A stretch of 64,000 nucleotides of DNA from Bradyrhizobium sp. 1 (lineage in GTDB: Bacteria > Pseudomonadota > Alphaproteobacteria > Rhizobiales > Xanthobacteraceae), in the NCBI RefSeq assembly GCF_023073315.1, contig NZ_JADPJH010000011.1, positions 104,494-168,493 on the forward strand, in the 5' to 3' direction. Shown one piece after another: positions 28,837-38,177 of the stretch (positions are counted from its first letter, which is position 1; each line of letters opens with the position of its first letter). The notes below the pieces were generated by a model that saw only the letters and a program-made list of their open reading frames with translations, was not told the DNA's origin and did not search any database. The position numbers and the translations under genes were made by a program.

Positions 28837-29583
28837 TCAGATCACCATCTCCCGCAATACCCTCCGGCAATCCATCTCGTATTCGAGATCGACCACCGGC
28901 GGCCGGGCGAAATGCCAGGTCAGGCCGGAGCGCAGCGCGCCGCGGCGGACCAGCTCGTCGACCAGCGCGTGGTGAAAGTCGTGCACGGAATAGGCCTGCA
29001 CGCCGGTCGTGTCTTTCCAGCCGAAGCCGAACGCCGTCATCCGGTTCTCCATCTGCGACGTCGTGGTGAAGCGCACCTTCTCGCGAAGCCCCTCCGGACT
29101 GAGGTCGCGGTAGCGCACCGTGCGCTCGACATAGGTCCCGCCGCCCTCGCGCGCCTCGGCGCCGCCTGATATCACGAAGCTCGGCGCCTTGGAGCTTGTC
29201 GGTCGCGTGAAGGAGAAGGCATAGAACGACGGCTCGGACGGCGGATCGATCTCGGGACAGACATTGCTGCGCGCCACGGGATTGGTGGTGCCGTCGAAGA
29301 TGCGCCATTCGGACAGCGTCTTCACATAATGCAGGTTGAACGCGCGAAAGCCGTCTTCGCTGAAGGCCGCCGGCGAGCGCAGCTCGCAGGCGCAGAACGC
29401 CGTCAGCGGACGTCCTGCCTCCTGGATGAATTTTGCCGCCAGTGCAAATCCCTCGGCCAGCGGCACCAGGCGGTCGAACCGGACGCGCTCGATCTCGTAG
29501 CCGTCATCAGCAGCAGCACCCGCCGAATACTGGAACACGGACGGAATGAAACGATAATTGCCGGCGGAGAATTCACGAACCAT
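28837..29583 (-). CDS. Conserved protein of unknown function, possibly RidA/CnbZ-like
   Basis: A 248-residue soluble protein whose function I cannot establish. Visible features are the N-terminal FIPSVFQYSAG, an FCACELRSPAAF stretch, RSNVCPEIDPPSEPSFYAFS in the middle, and a C-terminal HDFHHALVDELVRRGAL. The FQYSAG start and the RSN-CPE block remind me of proteins annotated as 2-amino-5-chloromuconate deaminase (CnbZ) with a RidA-like fold; this is from memory and weak. AGGAG precedes the ATG. It lies nine bases after the adenylate cyclase gene, as fifth gene of the signalling operon. Confidence 0.7.
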   Translation of the reverse strand: MVREFSAGNYRFIPSVFQYSAGAAADDGYEIERVRFDRLVPLAEGFALAAKFIQEAGRPLTAFCACELRSPAAFSEDGFRAFNLHYVKTLSEWRIFDGTTNPVARSNVCPEIDPPSEPSFYAFSFTRPTSSKAPSFVISGGAEAREGGGTYVERTVRYRDLSPEGLREKVRFTTTSQMENRMTAFGFGWKDTTGVQAYSVHDFHHALVDELVRRGALRSGLTWHFARPPVVDLEYEMDCRRVLREMVI

Positions 29584-29592
29584 CTCGAACTC

Positions 29593-30843
29593 CTATTCCA
29601 ATTGTATGCGGACGCCCTTGGCGCCGTTGAGCAGGCGCTTCAGATGAAAGCCGGCCAGGGAATCGTCGGCGTGCATGCCGACCAGCGCGGCAAAGGCCGG
29701 CATGGCGGCGGCGTCGCCGGCCTCCATCTTGGCGAAAGCCCCGGAATAGAGCGCCGTCTCCGGCGCGTCGAATCTGGCCTGCGCCAGCGGCTCGAACGCG
29801 CGCAGCGGCTCGCTGCGGCCGCGCAGCATCAGCTCCCCCACGGGTCGTCCCTGAAAATTCTCGGCCGCCTTGGCGACGTTGGCGCTGACGCAGATGCGCG
29901 TTCCCAGCTGCTTGTTGGCGGCTTCCAGCCGCGCCGCGATGTTGATGGAGTCGCCATACGCGGTGTAATCGAAGAAGCGGTTGCCGCCGAAATTTCCGAC
30001 CAGTGCGGGCCCGGCGTGAATGCCGATGCGCGTGGCGCCGAAAATCACGCCTTTGGCCTGCTGGCGCGCGCAAAAATCCTGCGCCCAGGCATCGAGATCA
30101 TGGGCGCAGGCGACCGCACGCGTCGCATAATCGGGCTGGTCGCCGGGCGCGTTGAACAGCACCTGGAGGGCGTCGCCAATGATCTTTGCGACCGTCCCTT
30201 CATGCGCGAACACCACCTCGGTCATTCCGCCGACATACTCGCTGAGGAGCGCGCCCAGCGTCTCCGGCGGCGCGGTCTCGACCAGCGAGGTGAAGCCGGT
30301 GATGTCTGTGAAGATGGTCGCGACATCGCGCCACTGTACCTCGATCCCCTCACCCTCGCCGCCCGCCGCCAGACGCTTGGCGAGCTCGGGCGAGAAATGA
30401 CGCGACAGCGCCGCGTGGGCCCGCTCCGCCTCCATCTGGCGCCGCCGCACCTCGCGCAGCATCTCGATGTGGCGCATGGTCTTCGAGATCGTGGCTTCCA
30501 GATCCGCGAAGTCGATCGGCTTGGTCAGGAAGTCGAACGCGCCGCGGTTCATGGCGGTGCGGATGTTGCTCATGTCGCCATAGGCCGAGACGATGATGGT
30601 CGACTTCTTGTCCTCGGCCTCCTGAAGCTTTTCCAGCAGCGACAGCCCGTCCATCCGCGGCATGTTGATGTCGGAAACCACCATGTCGACGTGCGGATTC
30701 TGCTCGAGCGACTGCAGCGCTTCGAGGCCGTCGCGCGCGAACATGATGGCGACGAGCCCGTCCCGGATCTGCCTGCGGAATTTTTGCAGGATCAGCGCCT
30801 CGAGGTCCGGCTCGTCATCGACGAAGAGGATGGTCGAAGTCAT
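29593..30843 (-). CDS. Response-regulator receiver domain fused to class III adenylate cyclase
   Basis: A 416-residue protein with an N-terminal receiver domain (phospho-acceptor Asp58 in VVSDINMP, conserved KPID near 108-111), a helical linker, and a class III cyclase domain from about residue 170. The metal-binding residues are Asp180 (FTDITGF) and Asp224 (IIGDAL); Lys220 before the second metal motif, [10 protein letters not shown] and NIAARLE favour ATP as substrate, so cAMP is the expected product. It would turn kinase activity into cAMP output. Its ATG overlaps the stop of the single-domain regulator gene (ATGA). Confidence 0.9.
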   Translation of the reverse strand: MTSTILFVDDEPDLEALILQKFRRQIRDGLVAIMFARDGLEALQSLEQNPHVDMVVSDINMPRMDGLSLLEKLQEAEDKKSTIIVSAYGDMSNIRTAMNRGAFDFLTKPIDFADLEATISKTMRHIEMLREVRRRQMEAERAHAALSRHFSPELAKRLAAGGEGEGIEVQWRDVATIFTDITGFTSLVETAPPETLGALLSEYVGGMTEVVFAHEGTVAKIIGDALQVLFNAPGDQPDYATRAVACAHDLDAWAQDFCARQQAKGVIFGATRIGIHAGPALVGNFGGNRFFDYTAYGDSINIAARLEAANKQLGTRICVSANVAKAAENFQGRPVGELMLRGRSEPLRAFEPLAQARFDAPETALYSGAFAKMEAGDAAAMPAFAALVGMHADDSLAGFHLKRLLNGAKGVRIQLE

Positions 30844-31229
30844 GCGGCTTGCTCGAGCCTCGTGTCGATCTCCTGCCGCAGCAGTGCAAAATCGATCGGC
30901 TTGGTCAGGAGCCCGATCGCGCCGCGCTCGATCGCCTTGCGGCGCGTCTCGGCATCACCATAGGCCGTGATCATGATGACAGGGACGTCCGGATGTTCGG
31001 CGCGCACCTTGGGCAGCATGTCGAGCCCGCTCATGCCGGGCATGTTGATGTCAGACAGGATCAGGATCAGCGCGGGATCACGCACCTCAGCGGCAAGCTT
31101 GAGCGCATCGGGCGCCGACGGTGCGAATTGCATCTGGAAGCGGCCGGCGCGCAGTTCGCGCCGGAACTGCTGCCGGAACAGCGCCTCGACGTCGGGTTCG
31201 TCATCGACGACCAGGATGTAAACGTTCAA
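30840..31229 (-). CDS. Single-domain response regulator
   Basis: A 129-residue CheY-like receiver without output domain. The acidic pocket is VVDDEPD, the phospho-acceptor is Asp60 in [14 protein letters not shown], and ITAYGD and the conserved lysine in TKPID are present. It is similar to the receiver domain of its downstream neighbour, suggesting duplication. Its ATG overlaps the kinase gene stop, and its stop overlaps the receiver-cyclase start. It may compete for or relay phosphate between the kinase and the cyclase. Confidence 0.93.
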   Translation of the reverse strand: MNVYILVVDDEPDVEALFRQQFRRELRAGRFQMQFAPSAPDALKLAAEVRDPALILILSDINMPGMSGLDMLPKVRAEHPDVPVIMITAYGDAETRRKAIERGAIGLLTKPIDFALLRQEIDTRLEQAA

Positions 31230-33823
31230 CTCTTGCCTCCGGGAGTGCCGCCTGCAGCCATTACGCGCGGCAGGGTGATGATGAATTCGGTGAATATACC
31301 TTGTGTGGTGTTCACGTCGATCGTGCCACCATGCTGTTTTACGACGATGTCGTGGCTCATGGACAGGCCGAGCCCGGTGCCCTCGCCGGCCGGCTTGGTG
31401 GTGAAGAAGGGATTGAACATCTTCTCCTTCACCTCCGGCGGAATTCCCGTGCCGTTGTCGCGTATCCGGATCTCGACCCTGTTACCCAGGTTTTTGGTCG
31501 TTGCACTTAGCGTGGGCTCGAACCCATCCGTCGCACTCTCCTTGCGCTTGGCGGAAGCATAGAAGCCGTTCGAGATCAGGTTGAGGAAGACGCGGGTGAT
31601 CTCCTGCGGATAGATATCGACCACGCCGGCGGCAGGGTCGAAGTCGCGCTCGAGCGTGACGTTGAAGGCGGGTCGTTCGGCACGCGCGCCGTGATAGGCG
31701 AGATTGAGGCTCTCCTCCACGACCGCGTTGATGTCGCTGGGACGGTGCTCGCCGGAGCCCTCGCGGGAATGCAGCAGCATATTCCTGACGATGGAATCGG
31801 CGCGCTTGCCGTGCTGCACCACCTTTTCCAGATTGCTCCTGAGCATGCCGGTCAGTTCGTCGACCTCCTCCTTCGTCTTGCCGTCGAGCGAAGCCGATTG
31901 CAGGGCCTCGTTGAGTTCGTCGATCAATTCCGTCGACACCGAGGAGAAATTGTTGATGAAGTTGAGCGGGTTCTTGATCTCGTGGGCGATGCCCGCAGTG
32001 AGCTGGCCGAGCGAGGCCAGCTTCTCGGTCTGGATCAGACGATCCTGGGCGGCGCGCAACTCATCGAGGGACCGAGAGAGCTCCATCGTGCGTTTGCGCA
32101 ACTCATTCAGCAGCCGTGCATTCTCGATGGCGATGACGGCTTGCTTTGTGAAATTCTCGACCACGGAAATCTGTTTATCAGTGAACGGACGGACTTCCTT
32201 GCGATAGACTGCAATCGTGCCGATCAGTTCGCTCTCCCTCAGCATCGGCACGACGACGATCGTGCGGGCACCGGCCACATCGGAGATTCCACGAATGCTT
32301 GGTCCTCCCGCAATATAGGCGGGTGTGTCTTGCACATCGTGAACATGAACAACCTGACGTGTCCTGACGACGGCAGCAAGTGCGCTCTCCGGGTGGGGAC
32401 GAATCGCCAAATCTCTTCGCGAAGCAGCGAACGCAGGCGGCACGTTGTAATCAGCCGCGATGGTGAAGCCTTCGCCGTTCCACAGATTCATGATCCCGAA
32501 ACTCGCGCCGCAGACCCGCGTGGCATTCTCGAGCAATTTGTGGAACACTGGAGTGAGTTCGCCCGGAGACGAACTAATCACCTGTAGCACCTCCGAAGTC
32601 GCCGTCTGCTGCTCCAGCGACTCCCTCAATTCAGCCGTACGTACCTCGACCTTCTTTTCCAAATCGGCATAGGATTCCTGCAAGCGCGCGCCCATGTCGT
32701 TGAACTGGTCGGCGAGCCCCTCGAGCTCGTCACCGGTTTTGATCGAGATCCGCTGCGCGAAATCGCCGCTGCCGATCCGCTCGGCGCCACTCCGTAACGC
32801 CTGGATCGGCCCGACCATGCGGCGCGCGAGGAATATTCCGGCGAGGACCGCGAAGATCGATGCCGCGAGCAGCACGATCGCAAGCCGCTGCAACGATGCG
32901 TAGAGCGCCGCATAGGCTTCCTCGACCGGCAGCTCGACGAACATCGTCCAATGCATCGGCGCGATCGGGGCCGATGCGGTCAGCACCGTCTGCCCCTGGA
33001 TGTTGCGCGCTTCAGGAAGCACGTCGGAGATGGTGCCGCCGCCGGCCTGCGCGGCGCGCACCTGTGCGAGGCCGGACATGTCGGTGTTGCGCAGCACCAG
33101 GCTGATATCGGGATGCGCGATCAGGCGTCCCTCCGGGCCGACCACGTAGGCATGTCCGCGTTCGCCGACCTTGATCTGGGACACGACGTCCCAGATCAGC
33201 TTGAGATTGACCTCCGCGATGCTGACGCCGGCATCCTTGCGCGCCCCCGCCAGCGCCAGCGTCATGTAGGGCTCCGACTCCCTGCGGAAATAGACCGGCC
33301 CGTAATAGACCTTGTGCGCGACCGCCTCGGTGAACTTCGGGTCGGCCGACAGGTCGATCCCGCTGTCGATCGCGTCCATGGCGAGCCGCGAGACGCGCAG
33401 CCGCTCCTTGCCGGTGGAATCGACCTGGGCGAGCTCGGTGATCGCGGGCACCTGACGCAACAGCCGCAGCGCGTCGAACCGGCGCTGCTCGATCGAGCCC
33501 CCCGACCAGGGCAGCTGCGTGGTCCAGCCGAGCTGGCTCTCGATCTCCTTGACGAACTGGCCGATCTTCGCCGCAGCGGCCTCGGCCTGCTCGTGCTGGA
33601 CCCGGATCAGCGCGGCCTTGTGCTCGCGATAATAGAAGAAGACCTCGAACAGGCCATTGGCCAACAGCGCGATGGCGACGACGGCCACGAACAGCGCGAC
33701 ATATTTGGTGAACAGCCGCGTCCTGATCCCCCGCCTCGCCGCTTTGCCGGACGAGGCCCCATCGCGGGCCGCGCTCGGCAAATTCCTGGCTTGCGGGGTG
33801 TCGGGATTGAGGGACAGGCTCAT
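31226..33823 (-). CDS. Cache-HAMP-GAF hybrid sensor histidine kinase
   Basis: An 865-residue membrane sensor kinase. TM1 spans about residues 41-64, followed by a large periplasmic double-Cache-type domain (about 65-310) with VYYGPVYFRRESEPYMTLA and VGPEGRLIAHPD. TM2 lies at about 312-333, then HAMP (334-387), a coiled coil, GAF (about 421-570), HisKA with phospho-histidine His614 in HEIKNPLNF, and an HATPase domain (DNGTGIPPE, GTGLGLSMSHDI). The Cache domain senses an extracellular small molecule; the ligand is unknown. It sits 52 bases after an exported binding-protein gene and overlaps the response-regulator gene. Confidence 0.93.
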   Translation of the reverse strand: MSLSLNPDTPQARNLPSAARDGASSGKAARRGIRTRLFTKYVALFVAVVAIALLANGLFEVFFYYREHKAALIRVQHEQAEAAAAKIGQFVKEIESQLGWTTQLPWSGGSIEQRRFDALRLLRQVPAITELAQVDSTGKERLRVSRLAMDAIDSGIDLSADPKFTEAVAHKVYYGPVYFRRESEPYMTLALAGARKDAGVSIAEVNLKLIWDVVSQIKVGERGHAYVVGPEGRLIAHPDISLVLRNTDMSGLAQVRAAQAGGGTISDVLPEARNIQGQTVLTASAPIAPMHWTMFVELPVEEAYAALYASLQRLAIVLLAASIFAVLAGIFLARRMVGPIQALRSGAERIGSGDFAQRISIKTGDELEGLADQFNDMGARLQESYADLEKKVEVRTAELRESLEQQTATSEVLQVISSSPGELTPVFHKLLENATRVCGASFGIMNLWNGEGFTIAADYNVPPAFAASRRDLAIRPHPESALAAVVRTRQVVHVHDVQDTPAYIAGGPSIRGISDVAGARTIVVVPMLRESELIGTIAVYRKEVRPFTDKQISVVENFTKQAVIAIENARLLNELRKRTMELSRSLDELRAAQDRLIQTEKLASLGQLTAGIAHEIKNPLNFINNFSSVSTELIDELNEALQSASLDGKTKEEVDELTGMLRSNLEKVVQHGKRADSIVRNMLLHSREGSGEHRPSDINAVVEESLNLAYHGARAERPAFNVTLERDFDPAAGVVDIYPQEITRVFLNLISNGFYASAKRKESATDGFEPTLSATTKNLGNRVEIRIRDNGTGIPPEVKEKMFNPFFTTKPAGEGTGLGLSMSHDIVVKQHGGTIDVNTTQGIFTEFIITLPRVMAAGGTPGGKS

Positions 33824-33875
33824 TCCGGGAACCTAGCAAGAAGCCCGGACCTTGTCTCTTGCCGCAGCATACAGG

Positions 33876-34859
33876 CTACTCGATCACCTCGTCCGCCAGC
33901 GCAAGCAAGGTGGGCGGAATTTCAAGTCCGGTCGCCTTCGCCGTCTTGAGATTAAGCACCAGGGGATAGCGGGTCGGCAGCTCGAACGGCAGATCACCGG
34001 GGTTTGCCCCGTTGAAAATACGAGCGACCAGCGCGGCCGCCCGCTCGAAGGATTCCGAGGAGTCCGCTCCGTAGGACATCAGACCGCCATCGCGCGCGAA
34101 ATCGTCAAATTCGTAGATGGCGGGCAGCTTTCGGACGGCCGCGAACTCGAACACCCGTTCGCGGTTGAGGATGGTAAGCGCATCCGCCACCATCAGGATG
34201 CCGTGAGGCAAATCGTCATTCATCGCCGAAAAGGCTTCGTTGAAATCATCGGGTTCGCTGACGCCCAATGCCTGCACGGTCAGTCCAAGCGCCTGGGCAG
34301 CCTTTGCGGACGCCTGGTAGCGCGTGGTCATGCCGAGGTCGTCCTTGTTCCAGAGCATTGCGACCTTGGTCAGCTTCGGCGACATCTCCTTGAGCAGCGA
34401 CAGCCGTTTGGCGCTGAGGGTCGCTGCGACGTCCGAAATCCCGGTGATCTTGCCGCCCGGATGCGCCAGGCTCTCGATCAGCCCGGTTTCGACGGGATCG
34501 CCGATCCCGCTGGCCGCAACGGTGGGAATGCCGGCCGCCTTGGCGGCTATGGCCGTCGGATAGCCGATGATCACGATGGCATCGACGTTCTTGGCCTTCA
34601 GCTCCGCGATCAGCGCAGGGAGCATCGCCACATCGCCGAGGGCGCCGCGCGCTTCAAAGGTCAGATTCTGGCCGAGCTTGAAACCATGCTCACCAAGCAC
34701 CTTGGTCAGGATTTTTCCGCCACGGCTCTCCACCGTAACCGGCGCGATCGGCGTTACCGTGCCAAGGCGATAGACGCGGCCCTGCGCACCGGCCGGAGCC
34801 GTGTTCGACCCGGCCAGCGCAGCCCCGCCCAGGACCGCCAGAAATTCGCGCCTCTTCAT
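33876..34859 (-). CDS. ABC_sub_bind family substrate-binding protein, Tat-exported, no permease nearby
   Basis: A 327-residue periplasmic binding protein of the ABC_sub_bind group (PF04392; often linked to aromatic amino acids). The N-terminus MKRREFLAVLGGAALAG is a Tat signal with twin arginines. The mature part has VYRLGTVTPIAPV, IVIIGYPTAIAAKAAGIPTV and the GLIESLAHPGGKITG block typical of the family. No ABC permease or ATPase is adjacent; instead the next gene on the strand is a sensor kinase. It may be a ligand-capture partner of that kinase, or act with a distant permease. Confidence 0.88.
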   Translation of the reverse strand: MKRREFLAVLGGAALAGSNTAPAGAQGRVYRLGTVTPIAPVTVESRGGKILTKVLGEHGFKLGQNLTFEARGALGDVAMLPALIAELKAKNVDAIVIIGYPTAIAAKAAGIPTVAASGIGDPVETGLIESLAHPGGKITGISDVAATLSAKRLSLLKEMSPKLTKVAMLWNKDDLGMTTRYQASAKAAQALGLTVQALGVSEPDDFNEAFSAMNDDLPHGILMVADALTILNRERVFEFAAVRKLPAIYEFDDFARDGGLMSYGADSSESFERAAALVARIFNGANPGDLPFELPTRYPLVLNLKTAKATGLEIPPTLLALADEVIE

Positions 34860-34925
34860 CGGACGACCTGCCTTGAGCGCGCACCCACGGCGCTCCGGCC
34901 GTCATATTACGAGATGTCGCGTGGC

Positions 34926-34959
34926 AAAAAAAAGCGGCAACAGCCATGGCTGTTGCCGC
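34926..34959 (-). terminator. Intrinsic terminator of the RND efflux operon
   Basis: On the minus strand GCGGCAACAGCCATGGCTGTTGCCGC is a perfect 26-base palindrome followed at once by eight T residues. It lies about 45 bases after the stop of the RND transporter gene. It is among the strongest Rho-independent terminators in the window. Confidence 0.95.
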
Positions 34960-35005
34960 ATCGCACGTAAATTGACCTTTTGATCGATTTACAATCGATC
35001 CTGGC

Positions 35006-38000
35006 TCAAGTCGGCCGTAGCGCCTTGTTGTTAAGGTCGACATCGTTGACCTGCTTGTTCCGCTCCGAATCGGCCGCCGCGCGATGGTCGGTCGCCAGCA
35101 CGACGTAGACCGCCGGCAGCACGAACAGCGTGAACAGCGTGCCGATCGACATGCCGGCGACGACCACGAGGCCGATCGAGAAGCGGCTGGCCGCGCCCGC
35201 GCCGGTCGCGGTCAGGAGCGGGATCAGGCCGGTCACCATCGCTGCCGTGGTCATCAGGATCGGCCGCAGACGAATGCGGGCCGACATTTCGATCGCCGAG
35301 CGACGATCGAGCCGCTCGTTGACCTGGAGCTCGTTGGCGAACTCCACCATCAGAATGCCGTGCTTGGTGATCAGGCCGACCAGGGTGAGCAGACCGACCT
35401 GGGTGTAGATGTTCATGGTCGCCACGCCGAAGAACAGCGGGATCAGCGCGCCGACGATCGCCATCGGCACCGAGATCATGATCACCAGCGGATCGCGAAG
35501 ACTCTCGAACTGCGCAGCCAGCACCAGGAAGATGATGATCAGCGCGAAGCCGAAGGTAACCGCGAGCTGGTTGCCTTCCTGCACATATTGCCTGCTATCG
35601 GCGAGATAGTCGTGGCTGAAGCCTGCGGGTAGCTTCTTGGCCTCGCCTTCGAGGAAGTCGACTGCCGCGCCGACGGTCACGCCCGGCATCGGCACGGCCG
35701 AGAAGGTCGCCGAATTCAGCTGATTGTAGTGCGTCAGCGAGTTCGGATCGGTCTTGGTCTGGATCGACACCACTGTCGACAGCGGAAGCTGCTGTCCGGT
35801 GTTGGTCGTCACGTAGTAACCGCCGAGCGATTCCGGCGAGAGTCGCTGTCCGCGCGGCACTTGCGGAATGACCTGGTAGGAACGGCCCTCGAGGTTGAAG
35901 CGGTTGATGTAGTTGCCGCCGAGCAGCACCGCGAGCGTGCTGCCGAGGTTCTGCATGTTGATGCCGAGATCCTGCGCCTTGGTGCGGTCGATCGTCACCT
36001 TCACGTTGGGCTGGTTGTAGGCCAGGTCGCTGTCGGAGACGATGAACATGCCGCTCTTGCGGGCTGCGGCCTTCAGCTTCTCCATTTGCTCATAGACCGT
36101 CTGGAAACCGGCGGTGGAGTTGATCACCATCTGCACGGGCAGGCCGCCCGGGCCACCCGGCAGCGGCGGCAAGTTGAACGCGAACGCTTGCACGCCCTCG
36201 ATCTTGGAGAGTTCGGCCTGCACCAGCGACTTCAACTGGATCGACGAGCGTTTGCGCTCCTCCCAGGACTTCAGCAGCATGCCGGCAATGCCGCCCTGCG
36301 GGCCGTTGATGCCGTTCAGCACGAAGCGGAGATCAGTCTCGGGGAATTTCTGGAATTCCTTGTCGAGCTTCTCGCCGTAGAAATCGACGTAATCGATGTT
36401 GGCGTATTTCGGCGCCTTGGTCACCGCGAACACGATGCCCTGGTCTTCCTCAGGCGCCAGTTCCTTCGAGGTGTGCATATAGAGGAAGCCGACGAGCCCG
36501 AGGATGGTCACCGCGAACAGGCCGGTGATGGCCTTGTAATCGAGCGAGCGGTCGAGCCTGCGGCCATACCAGCGGGTTAGCGCGCCGAACACCTTGTTGA
36601 CCAGCTTGGCGAAGCGGCCCTCTTCGGTATTCTTCAGAAGCACCGAGCACATCATTGGTGACAGCGTCAGCGCGATTACGCCGGATACGATCACCGAACC
36701 CGCAAGCGTGAAGGCGAATTCGCGGAACAGCGAACCGGTGAGGCCACCGAGGAAGCCGATCGGCGCGTACACGGCAGCGAGCGTGATGGTCATCGAGATG
36801 ATGGGACCGACGATTTCGCGCGCGCCTTCCAGCGACGCCTGGACCGGCGTTTTCCCTTCCTCCAGATGTCGATGAATATTCTCCACCACCACGATGGCGT
36901 CGTCGACCACGAGGCCGATCGCGAGCACCATCGCCAGCAGCGTCAACAGATTGAAGCTGAAGCCCAGCGCCAGCATCAGCGTGCAGACGCCGATCATCGA
37001 CAAGGGAATCGTGACGACCGGAATGATGACCGAGCGGAACGAGGCCAGGAACAGGAAGATGACCACGATCACGATGATCACGGCTTCGCCCAGCGTCTTC
37101 TCCACCTCGTCGATCGAGGATTGGATGAATTTGGTCGAGTCGTAGGCGACCTTCATCTTCATCGACGGCGGCAGGTTGCGTTCAAGTTCGGGGAACAGCG
37201 CGCGCACACCCTTGACCAGCGTCAGCGGGTTGCCTTGCGGCGTCGCGGTCACACCAATGAAGATCGCGTGCTCGCCGTTGAAGGCGACGCTCGCGTCCGT
37301 GCTTTGGGCTGCCAGCTCGACGGTTGCGATGTCTTCCATCCGCACGAAGCCGCCGTCCTTGGCCTTCACGATCATCTTCCTGAACTGGTTGACGTCGGTC
37401 AGGCTGGTGTTCGTCGAGACGTTGGAAACGATGAGATAGCCCTTGGTCTGTCCCGCCGCGGACTGGAAGTTGTTGGTCGCGATCGCGGTCGAGACATCGG
37501 CGGGCGACACGTTGCGGCCGGCCATCTTGACGGGGTCAAGCCAGAGCCGCATCGCAAAGGTCTGGCCGCCCAGAATGTCCGCCGAGGCCACGCCATCGAC
37601 GGTCGACAGCACCGGCTGCACCACGCGCGTCAGATAATCGGAGATCGCCGAGCCCGACAGCTCCTCGGAGGAGAAGCCGAGATACATCACGGCCGTGGTC
37701 TGGCCCGTGGTCTTGGTGACGATCGGGTCGTTGGATTCCTTCGGGATCAAATATTTGACCGAATTCGTCTTGGCCAGCACTTCGGTCAGCGCCTGGTTCG
37801 GATCGAAGTTCAGCTTGATGTAGACTTGGATCGTCGAGGTGCCGAGCACCGAGGACGAGGTCATGTAGTCGACGCCTTCGGCGGAAGCGACCGCCTGCTC
37901 GATCGGCGTGGTGATGAAGCCCTGGATCAGGTCCGCGGACGCGCCGGGATAGACGGTCGTGATGTTGATGACCGTGTTCGACAGCTTCGGATACTGCCGG

Positions 38001-38101
38001 ATCGGCAGCACCATCGCCGCGCGCAGGCCGATCAGCAGGATCAGCAGGCTGACGACGACCGACAGAACCGGGCGTTTGATGAAAATATCAGTAAAGCGCA
38101 T
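35006..38101 (-). CDS. RND-type multidrug efflux transporter, inner-membrane pump (HAE1 family)
   Basis: A 1031-residue AcrB/MexF-like proton-driven drug pump. The N-terminus MRFTDIFIKRPVLSVVVSLLILL gives the first helix, and 12 transmembrane segments with two large periplasmic loops fit the length. The proton-relay region VDDAIVVVENIHRHLEEG carries the conserved aspartate pair, and FALIIIFLVLAAQFESLRDPLVIM is a family signature. The ATG at 38101 begins the canonical sequence; a TTG at 38131 is rejected. It is the third gene of the tetR-adaptor-pump operon and needs an outer-membrane channel, for which no gene is seen here. Confidence 0.94.
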   Translation of the reverse strand: MRFTDIFIKRPVLSVVVSLLILLIGLRAAMVLPIRQYPKLSNTVINITTVYPGASADLIQGFITTPIEQAVASAEGVDYMTSSSVLGTSTIQVYIKLNFDPNQALTEVLAKTNSVKYLIPKESNDPIVTKTTGQTTAVMYLGFSSEELSGSAISDYLTRVVQPVLSTVDGVASADILGGQTFAMRLWLDPVKMAGRNVSPADVSTAIATNNFQSAAGQTKGYLIVSNVSTNTSLTDVNQFRKMIVKAKDGGFVRMEDIATVELAAQSTDASVAFNGEHAIFIGVTATPQGNPLTLVKGVRALFPELERNLPPSMKMKVAYDSTKFIQSSIDEVEKTLGEAVIIVIVVIFLFLASFRSVIIPVVTIPLSMIGVCTLMLALGFSFNLLTLLAMVLAIGLVVDDAIVVVENIHRHLEEGKTPVQASLEGAREIVGPIISMTITLAAVYAPIGFLGGLTGSLFREFAFTLAGSVIVSGVIALTLSPMMCSVLLKNTEEGRFAKLVNKVFGALTRWYGRRLDRSLDYKAITGLFAVTILGLVGFLYMHTSKELAPEEDQGIVFAVTKAPKYANIDYVDFYGEKLDKEFQKFPETDLRFVLNGINGPQGGIAGMLLKSWEERKRSSIQLKSLVQAELSKIEGVQAFAFNLPPLPGGPGGLPVQMVINSTAGFQTVYEQMEKLKAAARKSGMFIVSDSDLAYNQPNVKVTIDRTKAQDLGINMQNLGSTLAVLLGGNYINRFNLEGRSYQVIPQVPRGQRLSPESLGGYYVTTNTGQQLPLSTVVSIQTKTDPNSLTHYNQLNSATFSAVPMPGVTVGAAVDFLEGEAKKLPAGFSHDYLADSRQYVQEGNQLAVTFGFALIIIFLVLAAQFESLRDPLVIMISVPMAIVGALIPLFFGVATMNIYTQVGLLTLVGLITKHGILMVEFANELQVNERLDRRSAIEMSARIRLRPILMTTAAMVTGLIPLLTATGAGAASRFSIGLVVVAGMSIGTLFTLFVLPAVYVVLATDHRAAADSERNKQVNDVDLNNKALRPT

Positions 38102-38177
38102 CGCGGCGATCTCGATTTCGTTGACTTGCAATGCGCATGACCCGGCCGTGCCGGATCATGCTGCGACGTATGCGGTG

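Noticed and set aside
29329..30963. Plus-strand open frame of 544 codons
   Set aside because: Lies opposite the receiver-cyclase gene, whose catalytic motifs are intact.
36866..38140. Plus-strand open frame of 424 codons, rich in His, Asp and Arg
   Set aside because: A mirror of the RND pump gene; no signal or family pattern.
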